DNA of 32,408 nt. Origin: a virus. The stretch is taken from IMG/VR virus record IMGVR_UViG_3300046028_003616, positions 1-32,408 of that record; one strand, 5' to 3'. The notes beneath the pieces were generated by a model. The model saw nothing but the letters and a program-made list of their open reading frames with translations, did not search any database and was not told the origin of the DNA. Position numbers and translations under genes: made by a program. Shown piece after piece: positions 21,899-28,361 of the stretch. Positions within the stretch are counted from its first letter, which is position 1. Every line of letters begins with the position of its first letter.

Positions 21899-23898
21899 GT
21901 CACACTATGACCACAACAAAGTTAGAGGCAGCGCTTACCTATGCGTCGTGGGGATGGCCTGTGTTCCCGTTGGTGGCGCTACGAAAGAACCCAGCGACTG
22001 AAAACGGGTTTTATAACGCCACGACTGACACAAATCAAATTAAGGCCTGGTGGGCGCAGAATCCCGAGTACAACATTGGTATCCCGACTGGCGAAGTGTC
22101 CGGCATTGTGGTGTTTGACATTGACCCGCGCAATGGTGGTGACGACAGTTGGTCTACATTTCAGCGTGAGTTAGGAAATGTGCCAGACGAATCAATTTGT
22201 CAGTTGACCGCAGGTGGTGGGCAGCATTATGTCGCCAAGTGGTACGACGGTTTAAAAAGCTGCAAGCCTCGCCCTGGCATTGATTTCCTATCTACCGGCA
22301 ATTATTTTGTCGCATCCCCTTCGTTTGTGATACCAACAAAAGAAGGCACGATTGAAAGCGCGCGCACTTATGAGTGGGAGGCATCAGGGGATCCGCTAGA
22401 CGGTGCAATGCCCTTTTCAATACCCGAGCCGTGGCGTGTAGCCTTGGCGGTTAAAAAGGTCATTTCAAACGCTAGTGATTCGCCCTTGATATGCGGTAGT
22501 CGTAACGTAGGTCTGACCGCTATGGGTGGTTTGATGCGTCACGGTGGGTTTTCAGGCGCTGAGATATATGCCGCATTATCAAAGGCAAATGAGGATCGTT
22601 GCGAGATAGCATTGCCCGATTCAGAGATTCGGCAAATTGCCCAAAGTGTCGCCCGTTATACACCTGACCACGATGTAGGTGCCTCGGCAGCGCTTGGGGA
22701 TGCCGCAGCCGAATCAATACTAAGCGATCAACCCAAGCACCCATTAGCCGTGTTCGTTGATTATGACATGGGCAATATCCCTGCACAAGAATATGTGTTG
22801 GACGGATTGATTCAGTCCGGCGTGGTGTTGATTGCAGGATCGGCAGGAGCAGGTAAAACCACCCAGTTGGTGCCAATTGCTACTCGTGTCGCACATTTAT
22901 GCGAACCTGACGATGCACTCAAACCTTTATTGCGTCGCAAGATCATATGGGTATCGGAAGATCCCCGCCAAGTTATGCGTATTTTGCGCTCAATGAAAGA
23001 ATCAGGGCATTTAGGTGGCAAGTCTGATGCGGAAGTTTCAGAATGGTTTAAGATTGTATCAGCCGCGCGCCTAGCCCCTCAAATAGTCGCCCAAGTCGCA
23101 CCTATCTACGAAGCAATGGCAGTTAACAACATGAGCGAAGACGGAGTAGTGTACGAAACTAATCCGCTAGTTGTGTTTGATACCACCAATGCTAGTTTTG
23201 ACCTTGAAAATGAGAGCGATAACTCAGAGGTCGGACGTGCGATGGCCACGCTCAAGGTTCGATTTCATAGTATGCCATTGTGGCTAGTGGCGCACCTTGC
23301 CAAAGCGCTCAAACGTGCTGATGTAGCAGATTTTAGCGCCCGTGGCGCTGGTGCTTGGGAGGCTGATGCTAACCAAGTGCTATATATCATTAAAGAGGAT
23401 GATGGCAAACGGTGGCTTGAAATTGAATCAGCCAAGCATAGATTTATGGCGCGCGCTGACGGGATTCTGTTTGGTGCGGCATATAACACCATTAACACCC
23501 ACGATATGCTTGGCAACCCTGTACGCGAGAAATTAATCCACGGTATCCCTGAGATTGTCGAGGCTGGTGGCAAGAGTGAGATAGCAAAGGTTAAAGAAAA
23601 GAACCGAAAGGATGCCGATTTAGTCGCGCGACAATTGCTTATGAAGCAAAAAGAAGAAGTGGTGATCTCAGCTCTTACTTTGCTTGGTAAAACTGAATAT
23701 CACACTAAGTCTGAATTGGCCGAGCGGATCGGTGGCTCAAAAAACACTGCACTTGAAGTGATTGATTCTATGGTGGCGCGTGGTTTGATTAATGCTATTT
23801 ATACACCATTTCAAGCGCCTATTGAGAAGCGCCCAGGGCGTCATGATTCGGGTTATGTAATGCCGAAAAAGTACAAAAAAGAGTCAAATGGTGATTGA
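21895..23898 (+). CDS. Primase-polymerase / AAA ATPase replication protein (667 aa)
   Basis: Start at ATG 21895, fused to the previous stop (ATGA); an upstream TTG at 21880 is less likely. The N-terminal primase-polymerase domain shows GWPVFPL (20-26), VVFDIDPRNGG with D75 and D77 as metal ligands, and the GGGQHYVAK motif with H111. A primase C-terminal helical region follows (about 185-265). The second half is a RepA/AAA_25-type ATPase with GSAGAGKTT (315-323) and Walker B LVVFDT (425-430). A winged helix near the end (about 610-650, TKSELAERIGGSKNTALEVI) may bind origin DNA. The protein probably starts replication; the repeat-rich gap next to its stop is a likely target. Confidence 0.9.
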   Translation: MSHTMTTTKLEAALTYASWGWPVFPLVALRKNPATENGFYNATTDTNQIKAWWAQNPEYNIGIPTGEVSGIVVFDIDPRNGGDDSWSTFQRELGNVPDESICQLTAGGGQHYVAKWYDGLKSCKPRPGIDFLSTGNYFVASPSFVIPTKEGTIESARTYEWEASGDPLDGAMPFSIPEPWRVALAVKKVISNASDSPLICGSRNVGLTAMGGLMRHGGFSGAEIYAALSKANEDRCEIALPDSEIRQIAQSVARYTPDHDVGASAALGDAAAESILSDQPKHPLAVFVDYDMGNIPAQEYVLDGLIQSGVVLIAGSAGAGKTTQLVPIATRVAHLCEPDDALKPLLRRKIIWVSEDPRQVMRILRSMKESGHLGGKSDAEVSEWFKIVSAARLAPQIVAQVAPIYEAMAVNNMSEDGVVYETNPLVVFDTTNASFDLENESDNSEVGRAMATLKVRFHSMPLWLVAHLAKALKRADVADFSARGAGAWEADANQVLYIIKEDDGKRWLEIESAKHRFMARADGILFGAAYNTINTHDMLGNPVREKLIHGIPEIVEAGGKSEIAKVKEKNRKDADLVARQLLMKQKEEVVISALTLLGKTEYHTKSELAERIGGSKNTALEVIDSMVARGLINAIYTPFQAPIEKRPGRHDSGYVMPKKYKKESNGD

Positions 23899-23905
23899 TT
23901 GTGCG

Positions 23906-23958
23906 AATACCGCTAATTGTTCAATTTGCTCAAAAAGTGAGCAAAAATTAGCGGTATT
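23906..23958. repeat. Nested palindrome of iterons
   Basis: Outer arms AATACCGCTAAT (23906-23917) and ATTAGCGGTATT (23947-23958) are perfectly complementary over 12 bases. Inside, TTTGCTCA (23925-23932) and TGAGCAAA (23938-23945) form a second perfect 8-bp stem around AAAAG. The whole can fold as a long hairpin or cruciform and may also end convergent transcripts. Confidence 0.75.
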
Positions 23959-23991
23959 GCGGTATCGGTATTCCTAAAGGATACAGTGCCT

Positions 23992-24021
23992 GTACCGCTA
24001 ACCCGAGGGGGTTAGCAGTAC
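23992..24021. repeat. 13-base-arm hairpin with iteron in the stem
   Basis: GTACCGCTAACCC (23992-24004), loop GAGG, GGGTTAGCAGTAC (24009-24021): 12 of 13 pairs match, the only mismatch being C23996 with A24017. The stem contains the GTACCGCT copy of the iteron. Confidence 0.75.
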
Positions 24022-24036
24022 GTATACAGATTTATC

Positions 24037-24074
24037 AAATACTGCTAAATACTGTTGATACCGCTAATACCGCT
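24037..24074 (+). repeat. Four tandem iterons
   Basis: Contiguous units AAATACTGCT (24037-24046), AAATACTGTT (24047-24056), GATACCGCT (24057-24065) and AATACCGCT (24066-24074). Spacing of 9-10 bases puts them on one face of the helix. They resemble binding sites for a replication initiator. Confidence 0.7.
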
Positions 24075-24567
24075 AATCTAGAGTTTTAGGCTCATTAGGG
24101 GTGATATCTGTCACGTTGTCGATCAATCTAGCCTCAGCTTGCTCCAGTGCCTGAGTGATGCTGATTTGTGTGTGCGTTACGCTCACATCGATCTTGTCGC
24201 CCCATTGTTTGGGACGAAGCTTTGACGCTGACCACTTACGAGCATCAATGCGTAACCTTTGACGGTTCACCCAGGCGTTGATTAATGCGGGATCCAGATC
24301 GGCTGGTGGCATCTCATCGGCTAGGTCTACTAGCTCATCTGCTAGGTAGTCCCCTCGCTCTTCAATAGCCCTGTGGTAATCCGATTTAATCGTCTCGCTG
24401 TTGCGAATCTGATACTTGGCGGTAGCGTACGGAATCCCCAAGCTTTTAACGGCACTTACTAAGCTTTGCCCGCTAGATATCTTTTCAAGTATTTTTGGCC
24501 ATATTTCCCGTTCGGTATAAGCGGGATTGAAAAGGCCTTTACGTTTTCTTTCAATTACTTGGCTCAT
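24073..24567 (-). CDS. Terminase small subunit, Sf6 gp1-like (164 aa)
   Basis: Start at ATG 24567 (MSQVIERKRKGLFNPAYTER); AGGG lies about ten bases before. Motifs of Sf6-type small terminases are present: an N-terminal HTH (IWPKILEKISSGQSLVSAVK, then GIPYATAKYQ), a central oligomerisation helix with RAIEERGDYLADELVDLADE, and the hallmark RQRLRIDARKWSASKLRPKQ followed by WGDK. The protein selects the packaging site on DNA and activates the large subunit. Unusually, it is on the strand opposite to the large subunit gene and 1.6 kb away, separated by other genes and a terminator. The stop TAG is formed inside the last iteron of the neighbouring gap. Confidence 0.88.
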   Translation of the reverse strand: MSQVIERKRKGLFNPAYTEREIWPKILEKISSGQSLVSAVKSLGIPYATAKYQIRNSETIKSDYHRAIEERGDYLADELVDLADEMPPADLDPALINAWVNRQRLRIDARKWSASKLRPKQWGDKIDVSVTHTQISITQALEQAEARLIDNVTDITPNEPKTLD

Positions 24568-24633
24568 AGGATTGCCCTGATACACGTTAGCGCATTTTAG
24601 GGGTAATTGGGGGTAAGTGTATAGGGGCATAAA

Positions 24634-24655
24634 AAAACGCCCCTGAGGGCGTTTT
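24634..24655 (-). terminator. Strong intrinsic terminator upstream of the small terminase gene
   Basis: AAAACGCCC (24634-24642), loop CTGA, GGGCGTTTT (24647-24655): a perfect 9-bp stem. On the minus strand the stem ends in an unbroken run of T (seven with the stem bases), ideal for stopping minus-strand transcripts from the Gp88-like operon; on the plus strand four T end the stem, so it may work both ways. It leaves only 66 bases as leader for the small terminase gene. Confidence 0.85.
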
Positions 24656-24672
24656 GATGCGTTTTAGAGGGG

Positions 24673-24735
24673 TTATAAATCAAAGACTAGAATCATGAGT
24701 ACTACTAATGCCGCGGCAACGAGTGATATTGTCAT
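24673..24735 (-). CDS. Tiny hydrophobic peptide (20 aa)
   Basis: ATG 24735 to TAA 24673-24675 encodes MTISLVAAALVVLMILVFDL, a single membrane-spanning helix with almost no charge. An AGG lies eight to ten bases before the start. It follows the stop of the 24-aa peptide by seven bases and ends just before the terminator, so it would be the last product of this operon. Too short for statistical support; kept because of its composition and its tandem arrangement with a similar peptide. Confidence 0.45.
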   Translation of the reverse strand: MTISLVAAALVVLMILVFDL

Positions 24736-24742
24736 TTTGAAC

Positions 24743-24817
24743 CTAGAGGTAGAGTGAGAGTAGAAAAGCGATTGACATGAGTATCGCTGCTATTGTGGCG
24801 TGAATTTTCTCTGACAT
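24743..24817 (-). CDS. Tiny membrane peptide (24 aa)
   Basis: ATG 24817 to TAG 24743-24745. The peptide starts MSEKIHATIAAILMSIAFLL and ends SLYL: a short charged head and one membrane helix, the layout of small toxin-like or membrane-regulator peptides. The start lies two bases after the stop of the Gp88-like gene, and AAGG in the last codons of that gene can act as ribosome site, so it looks translationally coupled. No family recognised. Confidence 0.5.
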   Translation of the reverse strand: MSEKIHATIAAILMSIAFLLSLYL

Positions 24818-24819
24818 GG

Positions 24820-25500
24820 TTATGCTGCCTTTATGATGCGGATAACTTTATGCATGGTGACGCCATGCGCAGGGTAAGCGATAGTTTTGATTTTCTTGTC
24901 GTAGCATGCGCGACATCCTGAACACTTGCCCTCGTTGGCATATGCTTGGCACAACGTCATGCCTTTTTTGACATCTTCAGGTGTGGGGATGATTACCGAG
25001 CCGTGCAGACCCTTAGTATATTCGCCTGTAACACTATCGCTTGAGAATCGTACGCTAACATTAGGCAATGCTGACATCTGCGCCAATACTTGCCTAAATT
25101 TAGGGAATTTATGCATACGGGTCGGCAACCAATGCTTTACCCAAGGCGTGCGCGTCATGACGTCAAGCATTTTCTCAGCAAGCGCTAGAGTGTACATATC
25201 GCCTGAATCAAACCAACGAAAATGATCATCGGCACGCAAAGCTTCAACCATATCATCCGACCATTCAATACGCTGCCAGTCTTCCTTGTTGTGCCTGCGT
25301 GGCGCTTTCACATTCTCAAAGCGATAATTCCCTGTAGTGGCATAACATCCCTTGCACGCATCGACTAGCTCGCCAGGCGCTGCGATTGAGCCTGGGCAAG
25401 TATCCAACGCTTGGAGCGACCATGAGCGGATCCCGTCAAGCTTGCTAGTAACCGATATTTTGATGCTAGATACTGCGCGTTTTAATTGTGTCTTTGTCAT
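24820..25500 (-). CDS. Gp88-like Cys-rich phage protein (226 aa)
   Basis: The pattern LDTCPGSIAAPGELVDACKG then CYATTGNYRFENVKAPRRHN is that of the phage Gp88 family. Later motifs are FRWFDSGDMYTL, WLPTRMHKFPKF and VRFSSDSV, which look like the strand ends of a TIM-barrel. A second Cys group near the end reads CQAYANEGKCSGCRACYDKK. Seven cysteines in two groups suggest iron-sulphur or zinc binding, and a radical-SAM-like nature is conceivable, although the classic CxxxCxxC is not present. No function is established. The ribosome site AAGGAA is eight to nine bases before the ATG at 25500. Confidence 0.78.
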   Translation of the reverse strand: MTKTQLKRAVSSIKISVTSKLDGIRSWSLQALDTCPGSIAAPGELVDACKGCYATTGNYRFENVKAPRRHNKEDWQRIEWSDDMVEALRADDHFRWFDSGDMYTLALAEKMLDVMTRTPWVKHWLPTRMHKFPKFRQVLAQMSALPNVSVRFSSDSVTGEYTKGLHGSVIIPTPEDVKKGMTLCQAYANEGKCSGCRACYDKKIKTIAYPAHGVTMHKVIRIIKAA

Positions 25501-25555
25501 GATATTTCCTTGGTTCGATTGAATCGGGTTAGGTGAGCACTAGGTCGGAAAACGA

Positions 25556-25789
25556 TTAATTAAAATCCGTAATTTCACTGCGAAAAGAAAAGCGTACTGT
25601 TTGCTTTTCGCCAAACTCATCCGTCAATATGCCGTCAGGTTTGCCATTATTTAACGCATAAAGGGCTTGTTCAAACTCATCAAAATGACGTTTAGGGTTT
25701 GCGCGATAAATGTAACCAAACTCGCATTCAATTACTTTGCGCGATGCAATGAGTTTGCCGGTAGTGAAATTGGTAAGAGTGATTTGCAT
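25556..25789 (-). CDS. Hypothetical protein (77 aa)
   Basis: ATG at 25789 with AAGGA about ten bases upstream. The 77-aa product begins MQITLTNFTTGKLIASRKVI and appears as a small alpha/beta domain (beta strands at both ends, one helix HFDEFEQALYALNNGK in the middle). No family recognised, no metal or catalytic motif. It is the first gene of the minus-strand group that includes the Gp88-like gene; the leader upstream contains four phased heptamers and a weak promoter-like pair (TTGTGA and TATATG or TATGTA on the minus strand). Confidence 0.66.
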   Translation of the reverse strand: MQITLTNFTTGKLIASRKVIECEFGYIYRANPKRHFDEFEQALYALNNGKPDGILTDEFGEKQTVRFSFRSEITDFN

Positions 25790-25837
25790 GATGTAATCCT
25801 TGTTTGTGTTTACAGGTTAGGAATACATATATTAACA

Positions 25838-25873
25838 CACAATTACTCACAATGCTCTCAAATGCTCACAATT
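25838..25873 (+). repeat. Four heptamers at about 10-bp spacing
   Basis: CACAATT (25838), CACAATG (25848), TCAAATG (25858) and CACAATT (25867) start 10, 10 and 9 bases apart, one per helix turn. They lie between the 77-aa gene and the 15-bp repeat array, suggesting cooperative protein binding or a bend. Confidence 0.55.
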
Positions 25874-25918
25874 CTAAATATTTCGATTGTGCATCGCACC
25901 ATGCCCGAGCTGTGAATT

Positions 25919-26075
25919 GTTGCAGCGCAGCATGTCATGTTGCATTGCAATATGTTGCATTGCAGTATGTTGCAGCGCAGCACGATGCCGCATTGCAGCA
26001 TAGAATCGTGTTGCAGTGCAGCTACCGCACCGCACCATGCTATGCCGCAGTGCAGCAATTGTTGCAGCGCAACAG
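25919..26075. repeat. Array of about nine degenerate 15-bp dyad repeats before terL
   Basis: Consensus GYYGCANYGCARYAT. Three units are exactly contiguous: GTTGCATTGCAATAT (25939-25953), GTTGCATTGCAGTAT (25954-25968) and GTTGCAGCGCAGCAC (25969-25983). Others lie at 25919, 25987, 26010, 26024 (weak), 26044 and 26061. Each is itself a dyad (TTGCnnnGCAA). AATTGTTGCAGCGCA occurs exactly at both ends (25915-25929 and 26057-26071). The array lies about 100 bases before the large terminase gene, where packaging sites or regulatory arrays can be found. The long frames crossing it are by-products of the 15-base period. Confidence 0.75.
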
Positions 26076-26078
26076 CCA

Positions 26079-26091
26079 GGGGGGGGGGGGG
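26079..26091 (+). repeat. Run of 13 G
   Basis: An unbroken G13 tract directly after the 15-bp array. It is the only long homopolymer of this kind noticed in the window. It may be a slippage-prone regulatory spacer, a G-quadruplex seed, or an assembly artefact in length. Confidence 0.85.
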
Positions 26092-26104
26092 AGCCCTGCC
26101 GAGG

Positions 26105-26125
26105 AGCCCTAGCTAGCGGAGGGCT
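26105..26125. repeat. Short hairpin before the large terminase gene
   Basis: AGCCCT (26105-26110) and AGGGCT (26120-26125) pair perfectly across AGCTAGCGG. A further GAGCCCT copy lies at 26091-26097 region. A T-run (TTTTTTT) follows some 13 bases later on the plus strand, so a weak terminator or processing site is possible. Confidence 0.4.
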
Positions 26126-26172
26126 TGTGAACAAAATTTTTTTATTAATGTATTTTGAGCTATCATCACTTT

Positions 26173-27693
26173 ATGCAAACCCCCCTCTACTCCCCTGAAG
26201 AAGAGATGGCTCTAATGAGCCGCCTCTGGGCGCCTAAGATCAAGGATGACCCCCTTTCCTTTGTCTTGTACGCATTTCCTTGGGGTCAGAAAGGTACGCC
26301 GCTTGAGAACTTTGCTGGCCCACGCAAATGGCAGCGGGAAGTCCTGTCTGACCTGACTGCCCACATTAAACAGAATAACGGCAAGATTGACTTTGACACG
26401 TTTAGGATGGCGACAAGCTCAGGGCGTGGTATTGGCAAGTCGGCGTTGGTTAGTTGGCTAACCTTATGGATGCTCTCCACACGGATTGGTTCGACCACCA
26501 TCATCTCGGCGAACAGCGAGAGCCAACTACGCTCGGTCACTTGGGCAGAGATTACCAAATGGTTGGCGATGTCTTTGAACTCACATTGGTTTGAGGTATC
26601 AGCCACACGCCTCATGCCCGCTAAGTGGATGACCGAGTTAGTTGAGCGTGACTTAAAGAAAGGCACACGCTATTGGTCGGTTGAGGGTAGATTGTGGTCA
26701 AGCGAGAACCCTGATGCGTATGCCGGTGTTCACAACTATGACGGTGTGATGGTGATCTTTGATGAAGCCTCCGGTATTGATGACGCCATTTGGGCAGTGA
26801 CCGCTGGCTTTTTTACGGAAAACACGCCTAACCGTTTTTGGTTGGCGTTCTCGAACCCTCGGCGCAATACCGGTTACTTCTATGAATGCCACAACTCCAA
26901 GCGTGACTTTTGGCAAACTAAGATTGTAGACGCAAGGACGGTTGAGGGGACGGACAAGGCGGTCTATCAGCAGATCATTGATGAGTATGGCGCAGATTCT
27001 AGCCAAGCTGCGGTGGAAGTGTATGGTGACTTCCCATCAGCGGGTGATGATCAGTTTATTTCATCTTTGATCGTGGATGAAGCCATGCGTCGCCCCCTGC
27101 TTAAAGACCTCTCAGCCCCTATTATTGTGGGTGTTGACCCTGCGCGCTTTGGTTCAGACTCGACTGTGATCGCAATCCGCCAAGGGCGTGACATTATTGG
27201 CATTAAACGGTTCAAGGGTGATGATACGATGACGGTGGTGGGTCACGTCATTGAGGCGATAGAGGAGTATAAGCCAGCGCTTGTGGTGATTGACGAGGGT
27301 GGCGTGGGCGGGGGCGTGGTGGATCGCCTAAAAGAGCAGCGTTACAAGATTCGGGGGGTCAATTTTGGAAATAAATCCAAAAACCCGCTTATGTATGGTA
27401 ATTTAAGGGCGCAAATGTGGGGTGATATGCGTCAATGGTTGAAAACTGCGTCGATTCCTAGTGACAGAGTACTCAAAACTGATTTAATATCACCCATAAT
27501 GAAGCCAGATTCAAAAGGAACTATCTTTTTGGAGTCTAAAAAGGACATGAAAGCGAGGGGGCTAGCGTCCCCAGACGCAGCAGATGCTATCTGTGTGACG
27601 TTCGCCTTCCCTGTCGCGCATCGAGAGTATGTAGAGCCTAAACGTCGTAGTCAATCAACTAATAGTTTACAAACATCTTGGATGGGCGCATAG
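26173..27693 (+). CDS. Terminase large subunit (506 aa)
   Basis: The ATPase domain has a deviant Walker A, TSSGRGIGKSAL (about 81-92), and Walker B VMVIFDEAS (192-200) with catalytic E; coupling motif region FSNPRRNTGYF. The nuclease domain has GVDPARFGSD (320-329), VVIDEGGVGGG (371-) and SPDAADAICV near the end as the acidic metal-binding residues. These define a phage packaging motor ATPase/nuclease. I choose ATG 26173; the TTG 18 bases upstream has no ribosome site, though the ATG's own is also weak. It is the first gene of the right-hand late operon, preceded by the repeat array that may be its packaging site or promoter control. Confidence 0.93.
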   Translation: MQTPLYSPEEEMALMSRLWAPKIKDDPLSFVLYAFPWGQKGTPLENFAGPRKWQREVLSDLTAHIKQNNGKIDFDTFRMATSSGRGIGKSALVSWLTLWMLSTRIGSTTIISANSESQLRSVTWAEITKWLAMSLNSHWFEVSATRLMPAKWMTELVERDLKKGTRYWSVEGRLWSSENPDAYAGVHNYDGVMVIFDEASGIDDAIWAVTAGFFTENTPNRFWLAFSNPRRNTGYFYECHNSKRDFWQTKIVDARTVEGTDKAVYQQIIDEYGADSSQAAVEVYGDFPSAGDDQFISSLIVDEAMRRPLLKDLSAPIIVGVDPARFGSDSTVIAIRQGRDIIGIKRFKGDDTMTVVGHVIEAIEEYKPALVVIDEGGVGGGVVDRLKEQRYKIRGVNFGNKSKNPLMYGNLRAQMWGDMRQWLKTASIPSDRVLKTDLISPIMKPDSKGTIFLESKKDMKARGLASPDAADAICVTFAFPVAHREYVEPKRRSQSTNSLQTSWMGA

Positions 27694-27714
27694 CCCTAAT
27701 TACGGAGCTTAAAA

Positions 27715-28116
27715 ATGTCAAATTCAAAATCAATCGGTGTCGCCTATTCTGACCCCGAATTTACTACCTGTTATGCCTCTGATGAACTTGGTTATTCCTC
27801 TGCCGCCCAGGGCGCGGTGACCCAAGCCACAAGCAAATCTACCGGTGTGACCTTAAACGAGTCGATGGGTAAGGTCACAATGAACGGCGCATCACTTGGC
27901 GCAGGTGCAACCGTACTGTTTACGCTGACCAACAACAAGATTTCAGCCAATGACGTGTTAATTGTCAACCTCGGCTCGGCGGGTACAAGCGGTGCGTATT
28001 GGCCTTACGTTGCCAACGTAGCTGCCGGTACTGCTGTGATTGGTCTGTACAACAACACCGCAGGCCCACTTGCTGAGGCTGTTGTGGTTAACTTTGCAAT
28101 TATCCACGGTCAATAA
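27715..28116 (+). CDS. Conserved small structural-type phage protein (133 aa)
   Basis: Start at ATG 27715 with GGAG nine bases before. The N-terminal SDPEFTTCYASDELGYSSAA and QATSKSTGVTLNESMGKVTM are a pattern I recognise from many tailed-phage proteins of unknown function found near terminase or portal genes. The rest alternates hydrophobic and Thr/Ala/Gly residues, suggesting a beta-sandwich (for example VLFTLTNNKISANDVLIVNL). A virion decoration or minor capsid role is plausible. The TAA overlaps the next ATG (TAATG). Confidence 0.75.
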   Translation: MSNSKSIGVAYSDPEFTTCYASDELGYSSAAQGAVTQATSKSTGVTLNESMGKVTMNGASLGAGATVLFTLTNNKISANDVLIVNLGSAGTSGAYWPYVANVAAGTAVIGLYNNTAGPLAEAVVVNFAIIHGQ

Positions 28117-28361
28117 TGCTAAAACCATTGCACGACAACATTGCAGTCAAACCCGACCCGTTTGTGCAAAGCGGGCTGATTATTATGCCCGAGGAAGACA
28201 CCCGCACGGGTGTAGTCATGGCTGTCGGCACGGGCAAGAAAGATTCCAAGCGACCGCTGATGGTGAGCGTGGGGGATCATGTCATGTACAGCGGTACAAT
28301 TGACCGCAAGTATGAAGACTTGGTTATTATGAAGGACAAGGACGTTATCGGAATTGTATGA
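28116..28361 (+). CDS. GroES-like co-chaperonin (81 aa)
   Basis: The small protein follows the Cpn10 plan: MLKPLHDNIAVKPDPF (first strands), a shortened mobile-loop region QSGLIIMPEEDTRTGVVM, VGTGKK, VSVGDHVMYSG (the GD-V motif) and DLVIMKDKDVIGIV as the last strands. Bacterial GroES is about 97 aa, so the phage protein is short. Phage co-chaperonins (T4 gp31 is the known case) help the host GroEL chamber fold the coat protein; location in the head gene cluster between terminase and portal fits that use. TAATG and ATGA overlaps link it to both neighbours. Confidence 0.85.
   Translation: MLKPLHDNIAVKPDPFVQSGLIIMPEEDTRTGVVMAVGTGKKDSKRPLMVSVGDHVMYSGTIDRKYEDLVIMKDKDVIGIV

Larger units (their letters stand above)
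23899..24077. other. Candidate replication origin: iteron and dyad cluster
   Basis: The gap between the primase gene and the opposing small terminase gene is filled by at least nine copies of an eight-base core ATACYGYT, or its reverse. Direct copies are at 23907, 23992 (GTACCGCT), 24039, 24049, 24058 and 24067. Inverted copies are at 23950-23957, 23959-23965 and 23966-23971. Two large hairpins are built from these copies. Repeats plus dyads beside a primase/helicase gene are the usual look of an origin. The last iteron runs into the stop codon of the terminase gene. No gene or tRNA is seen here. Confidence 0.6.

Noticed and set aside
23899-24072. tRNA or other structured RNA gene in the primase-terminase gap
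   Set aside because: The hairpins are built from repeated DNA units and do not form a cloverleaf; no T-loop GTTCRANNC motif was found.
25919-26075. Reading the 15-bp array as a CRISPR array
   Set aside because: Units are contiguous or separated by only 0-8 bases, are degenerate and have no unique spacers; no cas genes other than a Cas4-like recombination nuclease.
25804-26134. Three open frames (one plus, two minus) across the 15-bp repeat array
   Set aside because: The 15-base period keeps all frames free of stops and gives pentapeptide-like repeats such as LQCNI or VALQY; no ribosome site or known motif supports translation.
26155-26172. Upstream TTG start for the large terminase
   Set aside because: No ribosome site before it and the extra residues do not resemble the family; ATG 26173 is preferred.
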